IMG/VR virus record: IMGVR_UViG_3300025834_000001
Coordinates: 1-50,658 of that record
From: a virus
DNA: 50,658 nucleotides
Strand: one strand, 5' to 3'
Shown: piece by piece, positions 1 through 7,881 of the stretch
How positions within the stretch are numbered: the first letter of the stretch is position 1
How the letters are laid out: each line of letters opens with the position of its first letter
Program-made: the position numbers and the translations under genes
Notes under the pieces: generated by a model
The model's database searches: none
What the model saw: the letters and a program-made list of their open reading frames with translations, nothing else
What the model was told of the DNA's origin: nothing

Positions 1-127
1 TAATGCATGGATGTAGTATTGTGCTTCTATATCGGTTTCGATGGTAACATCCTTACCCATCTTATTGTAAATACCGTAGATTAACTTGGATGGATCTGCA
101 GGTAACTCCATGGTTATCCACTCCAGA
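1..127. repeat. Left copy of 127-bp terminal direct repeat (contig closure)
   Basis: These bases recur exactly at 50532-50658. The terminase reading frame passes through the join without a break (1545 bases, or 515 codons, on this side; 27 codons including the stop on the other). This means the contig is circular with an overlap. A 127-bp overlap equals a common maximum k-mer of short-read assemblers, so an assembly overlap is more likely than a packaged terminal repeat. Confidence 0.95.
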
Positions 128-1545
128 GCATTAATCCCATGGTTGTCTTTATCCTCGGGCTTATTACTCCAACCCGAACTTTCTAAGGTACCTGCCTTAA
201 ACTTATACTTTCGGATTTCCCCGATAAGCCCCTCACAACAATCCATTATTTCAAGGTACCCTGCCTCTATATAGGTATTAAGTCTGAATACCCTGGCGTC
301 AATATTAATGGCCCCGGGTATAAAGCTGATTCCATAATCTAAAAAGTGATCTGCTAAAGTCTTTTTATCGTAGTCTCGCTTCGGAGCTGATTTTGGGTCT
401 ATGATTGGTGGACAAACCATCCCCCCGAACGGTATGTCTTTTGTTTCCTCGTGGAAGATCTTGGCGAGCTGCTCCACACTTTTGTTATTAGTACGAACTT
501 CTTTGTACATAACTACCTTCTTGTTCGCCTCGTCTATCGCACTGAACAGGAATACGCTATCATCACTTAATCCATAATCGTAGGAGATGATTCTTTTCCA
601 ACTTCTTGGGATTTCTCTACGGGGTACGATGCAGGTTTGGGCGTTAGGATAAACCAAGCCTTCAGCATAATTAAAACTACCATAAACAAAACGTCTGACC
701 CACCACGCAGGTTTATTTTTCGTAATGGTATCAATGAAATTCTTCGGTAAGAACTCATTGGCCTCTGTGCTTGTGACATGCGTGGATATTGCCACGTCTT
801 TTTCCTTATCCATGATGATATAGTCATCCAGTATCCTCCCGTGCTTATGTATTTCGTCTGAATATAATAGAACTTCTTCCCGTATCCAACCGCTGTCCGG
901 ATTGGATTCTACGATTCCTGTACGCCAATCTGCCTGTAATACTGGGATATGAACCCCGTTTTTAGCGACTGTGAACATAGGCACTCCGTTAGAGTCTAAC
1001 TTTGGCACTGTAGCTGAAAGGTTTCGCAATCTAGTCTTCAACTGCTCAAAGGCCGCCGGCTTTACCTCGGATGCTTCCAGGATAATAAACATATCAATAT
1101 TATAAGATCGTAGTTTGTTTACATCATCGAATGGTCTAAACATAACCCTATGCCCGTTCTGGAAATCTATGTACTGTTTCTGATTACTTATATATTTAAC
1201 GAACGAGCCTGGAAGATCTGCCTCAATGTCCCGTTTTATAGTCATCTCGTACTGGCTTGTTACATTAGCCCCTATGACCGTATTCCCCCCAGGTGAGATA
1301 AACATATGCTTATAAAACTGCTGTCTGCTCGTGAGGGTTTTCCCAGACCCATACCCCCCAAAGTTACCCTTGATAAGATGGGGGTCTGTATGAAAACTCT
1401 CCTGGTGTGCTTGTGGTTTATAACTGTTGTAAAAACTATTACACTTATTATTGGAGCACTCATACCAGAACTCGCTGTCGCCCCCGTTAATAGCAATAGC
1501 TTTGTTCATAAAATGCCCACACCTAGGACAAACTGGTTTAGTCAT
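1..1545 (-). CDS. terL: Terminase large subunit, N-terminal 515 codons (continues across the contig join)
   Basis: ATP-driven DNA packaging motor with a maturation nuclease. The frame is open from ATG 1545 to the left edge and continues at 50531-50451, giving about 541 residues. Visible parts are an N-terminal zinc ribbon (C6, C9, C30, C35), Walker A GGYGSGKT (63-70), a Walker B-like strand ending in acidic residues (IDMFIILEASE, 150-160), and a C-terminal RNase H-like nuclease starting at IISYDYG (Asp near 323), with later acidic residues in IIDPK (about 382) and KDNHG (about 468). The N-terminal zinc ribbon is an extra compared with minimal TerL proteins. The start overlaps the preceding gene by 8 nt, and the next gene downstream (50179) lies just before the portal. 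The family assignment is firm; the nuclease residues are read by eye. Confidence 0.95.
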   Translation of the reverse strand, partial: MTKPVCPRCGHFMNKAIAINGGDSEFWYECSNNKCNSFYNSYKPQAHQESFHTDPHLIKGNFGGYGSGKTLTSRQQFYKHMFISPGGNTVIGANVTSQYEMTIKRDIEADLPGSFVKYISNQKQYIDFQNGHRVMFRPFDDVNKLRSYNIDMFIILEASEVKPAAFEQLKTRLRNLSATVPKLDSNGVPMFTVAKNGVHIPVLQADWRTGIVESNPDSGWIREEVLLYSDEIHKHGRILDDYIIMDKEKDVAISTHVTSTEANEFLPKNFIDTITKNKPAWWVRRFVYGSFNYAEGLVYPNAQTCIVPRREIPRSWKRIISYDYGLSDDSVFLFSAIDEANKKVVMYKEVRTNNKSVEQLAKIFHEETKDIPFGGMVCPPIIDPKSAPKRDYDKKTLADHFLDYGISFIPGAINIDARVFRLNTYIEAGYLEIMDCCEGLIGEIRKYKFKAGTLESSGWSNKPEDKDNHGINALEWITMELPADPSKLIYGIYNKMGKDVTIETDIEAQYYIHAL

Positions 1546-2011
1546 CTATCTTCTTTTTCGCTGTCTTCTTGGTCACGGGTTTAGCTGCCTCATTATGAAC
1601 TTGGGCGGCTCTAGCTTTGGCTACCTGTGCAAGACTAACTGGTGCCTTATGATCTTTCGGTTTCGCTGCTTCTAGCCTAGCTTGCTTCGCAAACTCGGCT
1701 TCAATAATTTCATTCTCAGCCTTCAGTATGGCCGCCTCAGTTAATCCTGTGGAAAACTTGTGGGCAGGTTCTGGGTCAAGCTGGTCGAGCAAAGAAGCTG
1801 CCGCAACATTGAAAAGGTTATAGATATCATCCCTCACAACCTTCTGATCTTCTTCGGTTGGGGCTGCGTCTACTGTTGCGTGCATAGCACTGGCAATGGC
1901 AGAAAGTTGAATCTGGAGAAAATCTGGGAAAGGGATTGGTGGCATAACGGACATCTGGATCTTTCCGTCTTCCGACATGTGCGTGACTATCTTGATATTT
2001 TTAACATTCAT
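1538..2011 (-). CDS. Small protein upstream of terminase; possible small terminase or packaging accessory
   Basis: 157 residues. I chose ATG 2011 because AAGGAGG lies 6 nt upstream; ATG 2014 is only 3 nt from it, and the frame upstream to 2080 runs through the promoter. The N-terminal half begins NVKNIKIVT and has a helical middle. The C-terminal third is Ala/Lys rich and ends in a basic KPVTKKTAKKK segment, which suits nucleic acid contact. It is the first gene of the late transcript and overlaps the terminase start by 8 nt, the position usually held by a small terminase. I see no clear helix-turn-helix, so the small terminase role is positional inference only. Confidence 0.8.
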   Translation of the reverse strand: MNVKNIKIVTHMSEDGKIQMSVMPPIPFPDFLQIQLSAIASAMHATVDAAPTEEDQKVVRDDIYNLFNVAAASLLDQLDPEPAHKFSTGLTEAAILKAENEIIEAEFAKQARLEAAKPKDHKAPVSLAQVAKARAAQVHNEAAKPVTKKTAKKKIDD

Positions 2012-2051
2012 CATAATCCTCCTTAAGAATTGAGCGTTATTTACTACCATA

Positions 2052-2080
2052 ATTATACATTGTATTGGATATGAATGCAA
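2052..2080 (-). promoter_or_regulatory. Late-gene sigma70-type promoter, minus strand
   Basis: On the minus strand TTGCAT (2080-2075) is followed after exactly 17 bp by TATAAT (2057-2052). It drives the accessory-terminase-portal transcript and its -35 box matches that of the lysis promoter at 38148. A perfect palindrome TTGAC-GGGGG-GTCAA (2085-2099) sits directly upstream of the -35 and is a candidate operator. Confidence 0.8.
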
Positions 2081-2084
2081 TAGT

Positions 2085-2099
2085 TTGACGGGGGGTCAA
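2085..2099. promoter_or_regulatory. Palindrome next to the late promoter, possible operator
   Basis: TTGAC and GTCAA arms flank a run of Gs, five bases upstream of the late -35 box, in the divergent region between late and early genes. The rest of 2100-2323 holds a G8 run and AT-rich sequence. I could not identify a convincing plus-strand promoter for the gene at 2324. Confidence 0.35.
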
Positions 2100-2323
2100 T
2101 AATAAAGGGGGGGGTAAAATAAAAGCAAAAGTCAAAATAATATATAAGATTACTAATAGAAGGTTACACCAAAAAGAAGAATATTATATATGTGTATATA
2201 GAGTAAAGCCCAAATATGAAATTTTAAACCCCACCCCCATCGTAAAGTAAACAAGTGTACTATATCTTATTATATGTATCAGTTCGATTGCTGTCCCAAT
2301 CATAGAAAGAAAGAGGTAATACA

Positions 2324-2557
2324 ATGCTAAATGTAACACTACACTACACACCAGAAGAAAGATTCACATCATGGCAGTACACATTCAGAGAAGAAGACAA
2401 CTCATTACCAGACACAGAAGAACTACTAGAACTACACATGCTAGACTTATCAGTTATAGAAGCAGACTACAAGCATGACATGCAGCTATACCAAGAAGAC
2501 CTACACTCATACGACTCAGCCTTTATCAACCTATCTAAGTTAATAAGAAACATATAG
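2324..2557 (+). CDS. Hypothetical acidic protein
   Basis: 77 residues, strongly acidic (EED, DTEELLE, IEADYKHD), with no membrane segment or known motif that I recognise. AAAGAGGTAATACA precedes the ATG. It is the first of four closely spaced plus-strand genes (2324-4037) facing away from the late promoter, so it is probably among the first expressed. Small acidic first-wave phage proteins often bind host factors, but nothing in the sequence shows this here. Confidence 0.75.
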   Translation: MLNVTLHYTPEERFTSWQYTFREEDNSLPDTEELLELHMLDLSVIEADYKHDMQLYQEDLHSYDSAFINLSKLIRNI

Positions 2558-2570
2558 AAAGGAGCACATC

Positions 2571-2663
2571 ATGACAGAGTTAATACTTACTTACACAGTT
2601 AATGCAATCGTACTACTACCAATGTTATACGTTATAGTATGGATAATCAAAGGAGGCAACTAA
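2571..2663 (+). CDS. 30-residue single-pass membrane peptide
   Basis: ATG 2571 follows GAAAGGAGCACATC, a good ribosome-binding site 14 nt after the previous stop. The product is almost entirely one hydrophobic helix (VNAIVLLPMLYVIVWII) with a short KGGN tail. Its own last codons (AAAGGAGGC) form the ribosome-binding site of the next gene, whose ATG overlaps the TAA. That coupling supports it as a real gene despite its size. Function unknown. Confidence 0.65.
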   Translation: MTELILTYTVNAIVLLPMLYVIVWIIKGGN

Positions 2664-2800
2664 TGTACTACATTACGTTTATCAACAGTAAGAATGTAAG
2701 GTTTACAAAGCACTATGAGTATGTAGCCTACATCAAAGCACTCAACAAGTACAGGCATAGTATCAGAATCGTTATTGTTTCACATGGAAAGGAGAATTAG
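2663..2800 (+). CDS. 45-residue basic hypothetical protein
   Basis: The start ATG overlaps the preceding TAA (TAATG) and lies 7 nt after AGGAGG. The product is rich in Tyr, Lys, Arg and His (YYITFINSKNVRFTKHYEY) and ends HGKEN. The codons for GKEN contain the AAGGAG that serves the next gene at 2802. It looks like a small nucleic-acid- or protein-binding peptide; no family is recognised. Confidence 0.65.
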   Translation: MYYITFINSKNVRFTKHYEYVAYIKALNKYRHSIRIVIVSHGKEN

Positions 2801-2801
2801 C

Positions 2802-4037
2802 ATGTTACAAATCGCTAGAGTTTACTGGAAGACACCAGCAGACTATCAGAACACAGAGGTTAAGATTGACATCAACAGTGAGAACTTTACAGATCTAGTT
2901 TATCAAGCAGCTAGACTCAACCCAAGACGTATATCCATTACAGACATTGAGGAAATACCAGAAGACTATCTACAACTGTTAGGATTACAAAACAGGGAGT
3001 ACGACATCAAATTAAATGGCACAACTATTCCATCAATGAACATACCTACAGCTTACTTCAAGTTTGTAGACCTAGACTATAACAGAATACCCAATGGACT
3101 AGGAGATATATTCATAGATAAGGACAGCACTTGCAAAGAAGTATTGCTCAAGTACAAAGGTAAGAAGATACCTACAGAGTTATTCCCAAAAGTAATGGAA
3201 GCATTCAAGCTATACACTGACAAAGCCAATGCTAAGGTCAAAGAGCTCAATCAAATCAAAGAATGGAGACTAATAGAAGACTTCTATGTACAAGCCATGT
3301 ATATAGGACACAAATCAAAGCCAACATTCAAGGTATTCAGTCCAAGTGCCAAGACATTCCTAGAAGAAAAGTTCTATTCTGAGTACATGGAAGACATATC
3401 CGACTTAGAGCAGCCATTAGTAGAGCCATTAGAGACAATTCAGCTAGAAATGCGAACTTACGACCTCAATGTACCAGACATCAGAGTAATAAGAGACTCA
3501 AAACCCGTATGGAAAAACAAATATGTCAAGGTAACGTACGAAGATACCTGCCTAGACAACTATGTAGCCTTCAAACCAACCAAATCAGAACCACCTAAGT
3601 TCCAAGGATTCACGAAACCACTAGAAACTGTAGTATACTGGCCAGATAAAGACACACTACTCAAGAAATACTACAACGATACCAAGGAATTAAACATCCC
3701 AAACAGCATTAGAGAAGAATTAGTGACAACAATGATACAACCTAACTGGTGGTACAACATTAATCATCTCTATACACAATGGTTAAACTCTCAAGATGAA
3801 ACGATTCAGACAGAATTCTACCCATTAGATAGTGAGATATGTCCAGTCTGCCAAACAAGGTACAACATCTACCAAGGATGCTTAGATCAGCTTACAGAAG
3901 AATATCATGTAGAACCTATAATGGAACTACCAGATAATATTGCTGATACATCTAATGATTACTACGATCAATTTGGTGACGAATGCTTCTGCAAAAGAGT
4001 TGAGGCATATCTAGAGAATCTACACAGAAATAAATAA
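2802..4037 (+). CDS. Hypothetical protein with C-terminal Cys pairs
   Basis: 411 residues from ATG 2802, which has AAGGAG 7 nt upstream. An in-frame ATG at 2775 lies inside the preceding gene and lacks a site. The protein is Tyr- and Lys-rich with no nucleotide-binding motif. Near its end, CPVCQTRY ... GC ... CFCKR could bind zinc. It closes the first plus-strand gene group. I do not recognise the family; the size and the Cys pairs suggest a DNA- or RNA-binding role, as inference only. Confidence 0.8.
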   Translation: MLQIARVYWKTPADYQNTEVKIDINSENFTDLVYQAARLNPRRISITDIEEIPEDYLQLLGLQNREYDIKLNGTTIPSMNIPTAYFKFVDLDYNRIPNGLGDIFIDKDSTCKEVLLKYKGKKIPTELFPKVMEAFKLYTDKANAKVKELNQIKEWRLIEDFYVQAMYIGHKSKPTFKVFSPSAKTFLEEKFYSEYMEDISDLEQPLVEPLETIQLEMRTYDLNVPDIRVIRDSKPVWKNKYVKVTYEDTCLDNYVAFKPTKSEPPKFQGFTKPLETVVYWPDKDTLLKKYYNDTKELNIPNSIREELVTTMIQPNWWYNINHLYTQWLNSQDETIQTEFYPLDSEICPVCQTRYNIYQGCLDQLTEEYHVEPIMELPDNIADTSNDYYDQFGDECFCKRVEAYLENLHRNK

Positions 4038-4038
4038 C

Positions 4039-4089
4039 AGTTAATTGTTAGGGCACTTTCAAACGAGAGTGTCCTATAGAGTTAATTGT
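4039..4089 (+). repeat. Hairpin flanked by direct repeats after the first early operon
   Basis: GGGCACTTTC (4051-4060) pairs with GAGAGTGTCC (4065-4074) over ten pairs, two of them G-U, with an AAAC loop. The 10-mer AGTTAATTGT flanks it at 4039 and 4080. No T-run follows, so it may be an RNA processing or stability element rather than a classical terminator. Confidence 0.45.
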
Positions 4090-4896
4090 CGCAGTCTATC
4101 CTCCCAATAAGATAAGATAAGGGTCAGCCTTCAAGTTTTCAGAATAGTTTGTATTGTTTATAATATTACAATATTATATATAATATATAATATATATATA
4201 TATATATATCTATATATATAACTATATAAAAATGTATAAAAATACACAAAAAAAACCTCAAAAACCTATAAACGAAATTTAAAAAAGCAAATTTATACCA
4301 CTAACTGTGACATTTTAAGGTAATGACCTACCTCAATTGACATATATTTCTTATTTTGCAACAAACAGTGGTACATTTGATACTTTTTAAAAATAGAAAT
4401 AAATTCAGCGTCACTTTTCTATTTATATTTATGCATAAAAATGTATAGCCTTATTTACACCACTAAATAACCCTATCCAATATCACCAAAACACGAACGA
4501 TTATGCCCAAAACCAGTTTATCGTTCGGAACTACACGAACAATAGACCCTTAAGGAAAACCTCTCCGACAGTAGTAAAAAACACGAACATTCATTTTATG
4601 CATAAAAAAGTATTAACATAATCTGTGTTATATTCAAACTCGACCAAAACATCTATACCACTCCCCCCTCACGTCTCAAACCCCTTCCAATTACTATCTT
4701 CCCAGCCTATACGTATAAAGGGTATGACTTTGTTCTTGTTTTAGTACAAGATTTCATTCAATATCATTACGTTACTGATTATGAATTAAAAAAAAGTAGA
4801 GATTTTCAGTTGTGAATTTTAATAAGTAATATTAATAATAATATTGCTTACACCAACCTTTTAACATAAGACCCATTGATGGGCAGAGAGGCTACC
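4090..4896. other. AT-rich non-coding block, candidate replication origin
   Basis: About 800 bp with no gene. An almost pure A/T tract (about 4158-4227) could be a DNA-unwinding element. Three direct copies of ACACGAAC start at 4491, 4533 and 4581. An inverted pair CGAACGAT (4494-4501) and ATCGTTCG (4520-4527) overlaps the first. The palindrome TTTATGCATAAA occurs at 4428 and 4595, and TATACGTATA at 4708. Iterons beside an AT tract, between divergent transcription units, are typical of an origin. No initiator site has been tested, so this is inference. Confidence 0.5.
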
Positions 4897-5358
4897 ATGT
4901 CACTAAGAAACAACGCTCCATTACTTCCAGCATTAGCAGAAGGCTCCCATGACGCTACACTATCCGCTTTCACTTATTTCCCAGCTACTGAAACTGCATC
5001 CGATGGCTATGCACTTCAGATTAAACTATCCGATAGAATCATTACTGAAAGGAAATTTGATCAGAGTTTCACTATCTCAATTAGCCACCTTCGTAAACAG
5101 CTGGGTGACGACAGCATCATCGCTCCTAAATTGGATAAAGACGGCAACTTGGTTAGCACATCATCCGAGTTATTTCTGAAGAACCTAATGGACAAAGCCA
5201 CTCCATTTAAAATCTACGTTGAGACTGTAGAAGTTACTCGTAGAAATGGCAATGTCTCAAATCAAAGAAACATCAACTTCCTTCCACCGTTAACCAAAGC
5301 CAAATCGGCTGAGTTGGTTATCACTAATCTAGATGATGGTGAAATCGTAGTTGATTAA
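4897..5358 (+). CDS. Probable OB-fold/ssDNA-binding-like early protein
   Basis: 153 residues. ATG 4897 has GAGAGG 5 nt upstream; the upstream TTG 4876 and ATG 4879 have no site. The start SLRNNAPLLPALAEGSHDATLSAF, followed by alternating hydrophobic strands and an acidic end (TNLDDGEIVVD), resembles small phage single-strand-binding proteins with acidic tails. I do not see a diagnostic motif, so the call rests on general shape. The gene stands alone between the putative origin and a strong terminator, which suits a highly expressed replication accessory. Confidence 0.75.
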   Translation: MSLRNNAPLLPALAEGSHDATLSAFTYFPATETASDGYALQIKLSDRIITERKFDQSFTISISHLRKQLGDDSIIAPKLDKDGNLVSTSSELFLKNLMDKATPFKIYVETVEVTRRNGNVSNQRNINFLPPLTKAKSAELVITNLDDGEIVVD

Positions 5359-5362
5359 CCCT

Positions 5363-5386
5363 AAAGGGCCTTCGGGCTCTTTTTTT
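5363..5386 (+). terminator. Rho-independent terminator
   Basis: AAAGGGCC pairs with GGCTCTTT (one G-U) around a TTCG tetraloop, with a run of Ts. It ends the single-gene transcript of 4897-5358. Confidence 0.9.
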
Positions 5387-5410
5387 ATGCCGGTCAAGTT
5401 AATAGTTCCA

Positions 5411-5434
5411 TTTACATTAAAAAAGTAGTAATAT
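5411..5434 (+). promoter_or_regulatory. Shared AAAAAAGTAGTAA motif upstream of the macro-domain gene
   Basis: TTTACA followed by an A-rich stretch containing AAAAAAGTAGTAA. The same arrangement occurs at 9741-9764 (TTGATT then AAAAAAGTAGTAA), and a weaker version with AAAAGTAGAGA occurs at about 4782-4805. All three lie upstream of a first gene. The -10 position is poor for host sigma70, so this is a promoter or activator site of uncertain type. Confidence 0.4.
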
Positions 5435-5487
5435 AAGTGGTATATCCGTGGAATGGATAGATATATAATTGAATAGGAGGTTTGGAT

Positions 5488-5931
5488 ATGCGAGACGCTA
5501 AAGGAATGATGTTTAGCCAGATTGGGCACTGTGATGTAATTTGTATAACTACTAATGGATTTGTCAAAGCAAACGGACAGGCTGTAATGGGCAGAGGTTG
5601 TGCTTTAACCTATAGTAAAATGTATCCCGGGGCTACTAAAATCCTGGCTAATAAGATACAGAGGAATGGTAACCATGTTTCTAAATTGGGCACTGATAAA
5701 GGCACTGAATTCTGGTCATTTCCTGTTAAACATAATTGGTGGGAAAATGCTGACTTAGAGCTAATCGAACGATCTGCCAGAGAATTAGTAATATTCGCTA
5801 ATGATGATCCTACTTGGACTAAAATCCTAATCCCTAGACCGGGTTGTGGTAATGGACACCTTGACTATGCTGTTGTTAGACCTATTCTAGCCCCTATATT
5901 AGACGATAGATTTTTAATTGTTACATTTTAA
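5488..5931 (+). CDS. Macro-domain protein (ADP-ribose binding/processing)
   Basis: 147 residues from ATG 5488, which has AGGAGG 7 nt upstream; the TTG at 5482 is too close. The sequence covers one macro domain: a first strand HCDVICITTNGFVKANG, then the loop GQAVMGRGCALTY, FPVKHNWWENADLELIE in the middle, and the late loop PRPGCGNGHLDY. Macro domains bind ADP-ribose and often hydrolyse ADP-ribose phosphate esters or protein and nucleotide ADP-ribose links. In a phage this could reverse host ADP-ribosylation or act in NAD/tRNA-end metabolism; the target is not shown. It leads a long run of small early genes. Confidence 0.9.
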   Translation: MRDAKGMMFSQIGHCDVICITTNGFVKANGQAVMGRGCALTYSKMYPGATKILANKIQRNGNHVSKLGTDKGTEFWSFPVKHNWWENADLELIERSARELVIFANDDPTWTKILIPRPGCGNGHLDYAVVRPILAPILDDRFLIVTF

Positions 5932-5950
5932 TAGAAAGGAATTGAATAAT

Positions 5951-6166
5951 ATGAAGAAAGCATTATTGAAACTGCTGGAACAAGAGCAACTTTGCATTAG
6001 TAACTTAGACGCAGACAAACGCCTTAGAGATCTGGATCACAAATACCTTACTTCTAATAATATGCAAGCAAAATTCAGTGAGACTGCTCGATTAGAAAAG
6101 GAAGTATTCCAAGCCCAGCTTCAAATCAAGAGATATTTTAAAGAGCTATTATTCGAAGGTGATTAA
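5951..6166 (+). CDS. Small helical hypothetical protein
   Basis: 71 residues from ATG 5951, preceded by GAAAGGAATTGAATAAT. It is almost wholly helical and charged (KKALLKLLEQEQL, ARLEKEVFQAQLQIKRYFKEL) with heptad-like spacing, so a coiled-coil dimer is likely. The last codons overlap nothing, but the next ATG (6168) follows within 2 nt, so translation is coupled. Function unknown. Confidence 0.7.
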   Translation: MKKALLKLLEQEQLCISNLDADKRLRDLDHKYLTSNNMQAKFSETARLEKEVFQAQLQIKRYFKELLFEGD

Positions 6167-6167
6167 T

Positions 6168-6488
6168 ATGGCAAGTTGCTCAAAACACTGTAAACATTAT
6201 CTTTGTGCTTACTGTGGTAAATTCAATGAATCTTTATGTATATCTCAAAATATAATGCACCCGGGCTTGATATTTCATCCAATGCTACCATTATGGCATT
6301 TTGATAAATACACCGATAGTGCACTCATGAATATGGCATACCAAACTGACCCTTGTAATCAACCTATGATGTATGTTGAAATCTATAATGACATTATTAA
6401 ATTCTGGCTGAAACATGGAAAAATCAGTAAAAAACAACGTGATTGCATTTGTAGAACCCTCGTTAACTCTTGTTTTGAAAGTAGGTAA
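6168..6488 (+). CDS. Cys-rich hypothetical protein
   Basis: 106 residues. ATG 6168 lies two bases after the previous stop and uses the AAGG within that gene; an in-frame GTG at 6159 is possible. The N-terminus MASCSKHCKHYLCAYCGKF has five Cys and two His within 20 residues, consistent with a zinc site. More Cys occur near the end (CICRTLVNSC). No family recognised. Confidence 0.75.
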   Translation: MASCSKHCKHYLCAYCGKFNESLCISQNIMHPGLIFHPMLPLWHFDKYTDSALMNMAYQTDPCNQPMMYVEIYNDIIKFWLKHGKISKKQRDCICRTLVNSCFESR

Positions 6489-6493
6489 TTAAT

Positions 6494-6664
6494 ATGAAAA
6501 CACCACCATTAGGTATAATGCCTAAATTTATCTGGGAAACAAAACGATATAATGCTCTCAACGCAGCTATTGCTCGATACCACAACGCCCAATTAGTAAT
6601 ACCTGTAGAATGGGTAACCGAACGTAATGAACTGCTTTTAAAATTAAAGGAGGAATACAAATGA
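6494..6664 (+). CDS. Small conserved-type phage protein
   Basis: 56 residues from ATG 6494 to TGA 6662-6664. The pattern MKTPPLGIMPKFIWETKR ... NALNAAIARY ... IPVEWVTERNELL resembles short proteins common in early modules of Bacillota phages, of unknown function. The last bases contain AAAGGAGG, the ribosome-binding site of the next gene, and the stop overlaps its start as ATGA. Confidence 0.75.
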   Translation: MKTPPLGIMPKFIWETKRYNALNAAIARYHNAQLVIPVEWVTERNELLLKLKEEYK

Positions 6665-7056
6665 AAGAACAGATTACAGAAGCAATCAAAGAATACACTG
6701 AATTAGGCTTAACTGCCAGAGCAGCAGAACTCCAGAAATTATCAGATCAAATCCCTTTTGTAGTTAAACTAGATACCTCTGAAGTATGGGCAGACTTTTA
6801 TCTTAGTATTTTCAAACCGGAAAAATACCCCCATAGAAATTACACAGAAAGCCCAGAGACTATCAAAGAACTAAATGAAATTAAAATCATGGTTGTAGAT
6901 GCTTGTATGCGTATGGCCCCTATGGGTGGGTTTGGTCTAATGTACCTTATAGAAGGTGATGGTGTCTATGGTGGAGGTGTCTTCAGCGGTAACTTTAGTC
7001 ATTCACCTGTAAATATAAACTTTAGTAACTTATTTAATACGGAGGTAACCAAATGA
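6661..7056 (+). CDS. Hypothetical protein
   Basis: 131 residues. ATG 6661 overlaps the preceding TGA (ATGA) and has AAAGGAGG at good distance. It has an N-terminal helix pair (EQITEAIKEYTELGLTARAAELQKL), then a mixed region with a Gly-rich segment (GDGVYGGGVFSGNFS). I do not recognise a family. Its stop overlaps the next start, so it belongs to the coupled small-gene operon. Confidence 0.75.
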   Translation: MKEQITEAIKEYTELGLTARAAELQKLSDQIPFVVKLDTSEVWADFYLSIFKPEKYPHRNYTESPETIKELNEIKIMVVDACMRMAPMGGFGLMYLIEGDGVYGGGVFSGNFSHSPVNINFSNLFNTEVTK

Positions 7057-7268
7057 TAACAGAAACAGGCGGGAGCTTACTATTTATAATTGTACTTTAT
7101 TTATTCGTAAGTTATGGAATCACAATAGTTTTATTTAAGGGGAATACATACTATGCAGAAGTGACACTCAAAGAATACTTATTAACTGCACTGGTTATCG
7201 TACCAATTATTATAATAGGCATAGTCATTATATTAATTGGATTAAGCCAGTTAGCTAACCTATTTTAA
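7053..7268 (+). CDS. Two-pass membrane protein
   Basis: 71 residues with two long hydrophobic segments (about 7-29 and 44-66: LLTALVIVPIIIIGIVIILIG), joined by a short KGNTYYAEVTLKEY loop. It starts in an ATGA overlap after AATACGGAGGTAACCAA. Early membrane proteins of this size in phages may serve exclusion or host takeover, but the sequence itself shows only topology. Confidence 0.75.
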   Translation: MITETGGSLLFIIVLYLFVSYGITIVLFKGNTYYAEVTLKEYLLTALVIVPIIIIGIVIILIGLSQLANLF

Positions 7269-7280
7269 GGAGGAAATCAA

Positions 7281-7559
7281 ATGAATGACAATCTAGGATT
7301 AAAAAAGTATACCCTAGTCCAATCTTTAAAGAAATCTGGTAAAGTTACTAATTGTATGGACGCTCTGGGTAAAGCTATGCTAATCATGTGGGCACTCAAG
7401 AATACACCTCAGAATAAACAATGCATTATATTTGAGGCAGAAACTGGACTAATTACAGCTCGATTCCATGGTAATAAATCTGGTTTTCCAACTGTAGAAA
7501 AAGACATTGAACATTTAGAGCTTTATGCTGAACTGGTTGAAAAGAAAGGAGTGCATTAA
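7281..7559 (+). CDS. Hypothetical protein
   Basis: 92 residues after a strong AAGGAGGAAATCAA site. It is soluble, with a helix (CMDALGKAMLIMWALKN) and a beta-like segment (CIIFEAETGLITARF). It ends in a TAATG overlap with the next gene. No motif recognised. Confidence 0.75.
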   Translation: MNDNLGLKKYTLVQSLKKSGKVTNCMDALGKAMLIMWALKNTPQNKQCIIFEAETGLITARFHGNKSGFPTVEKDIEHLELYAELVEKKGVH

Positions 7560-7780
7560 TGGTGTCATTTATTTTAATAGGAACTATCATTGCCTTACTT
7601 TTAATTCTTCTGATTGAGTACCTCGCCAGACCTAAAGAAATAGACATCCTTAACATGGATGAAGCTATGGAGTATTGCATGAAACACCAGTGTAACTATT
7701 GTAAGTACGAAACATATTGTGAAGATTGCAGATTGTACCACTGTAGTATATTTGCAAACTGGAAAGGAAACAGAAAATGA
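7559..7780 (+). CDS. Membrane-anchored Cys-rich protein
   Basis: 73 residues starting in a TAATG overlap with AAGAAAGGAG upstream. It has one N-terminal transmembrane helix (SFILIGTIIALLLILLIEYLA), then a cytoplasmic-looking domain with CMKHQCNYCKYETYCEDCRLYHC. Those closely spaced Cys probably bind a metal. Its end overlaps the next start (ATGA). Confidence 0.75.
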   Translation: MVSFILIGTIIALLLILLIEYLARPKEIDILNMDEAMEYCMKHQCNYCKYETYCEDCRLYHCSIFANWKGNRK

Positions 7781-7881
7781 GTGACATATTCAAAGACGCA
7801 TTAATATGTGCTGCAGGCAGTGCTATAACAGCATTTTGCTTATCTTTTATCATCATCTTAGTAATAGGTTTAGTACGATGA
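7777..7881 (+). CDS. 34-residue membrane peptide
   Basis: ATG 7777 overlaps the previous TGA and has GGAAAGGAAACAG upstream. The product MSDIFKDALICAAG is followed by a single hydrophobic helix (AFCLSFIIILVIGLV) and Arg. Its TGA overlaps the ATG of the next gene (7878). The four-base overlaps on both sides support that it is translated. Confidence 0.65.
   Translation: MSDIFKDALICAAGSAITAFCLSFIIILVIGLVR

Noticed and set aside
1-127. Packaged direct terminal repeat
   Set aside because: Its length equals a standard assembler k-mer and it lies inside terL; no sign of a packaging end.
2012-2080. Longer start of the terminase-upstream gene
   Set aside because: The extension overlaps the promoter; AAGGAGG points to ATG 2011.
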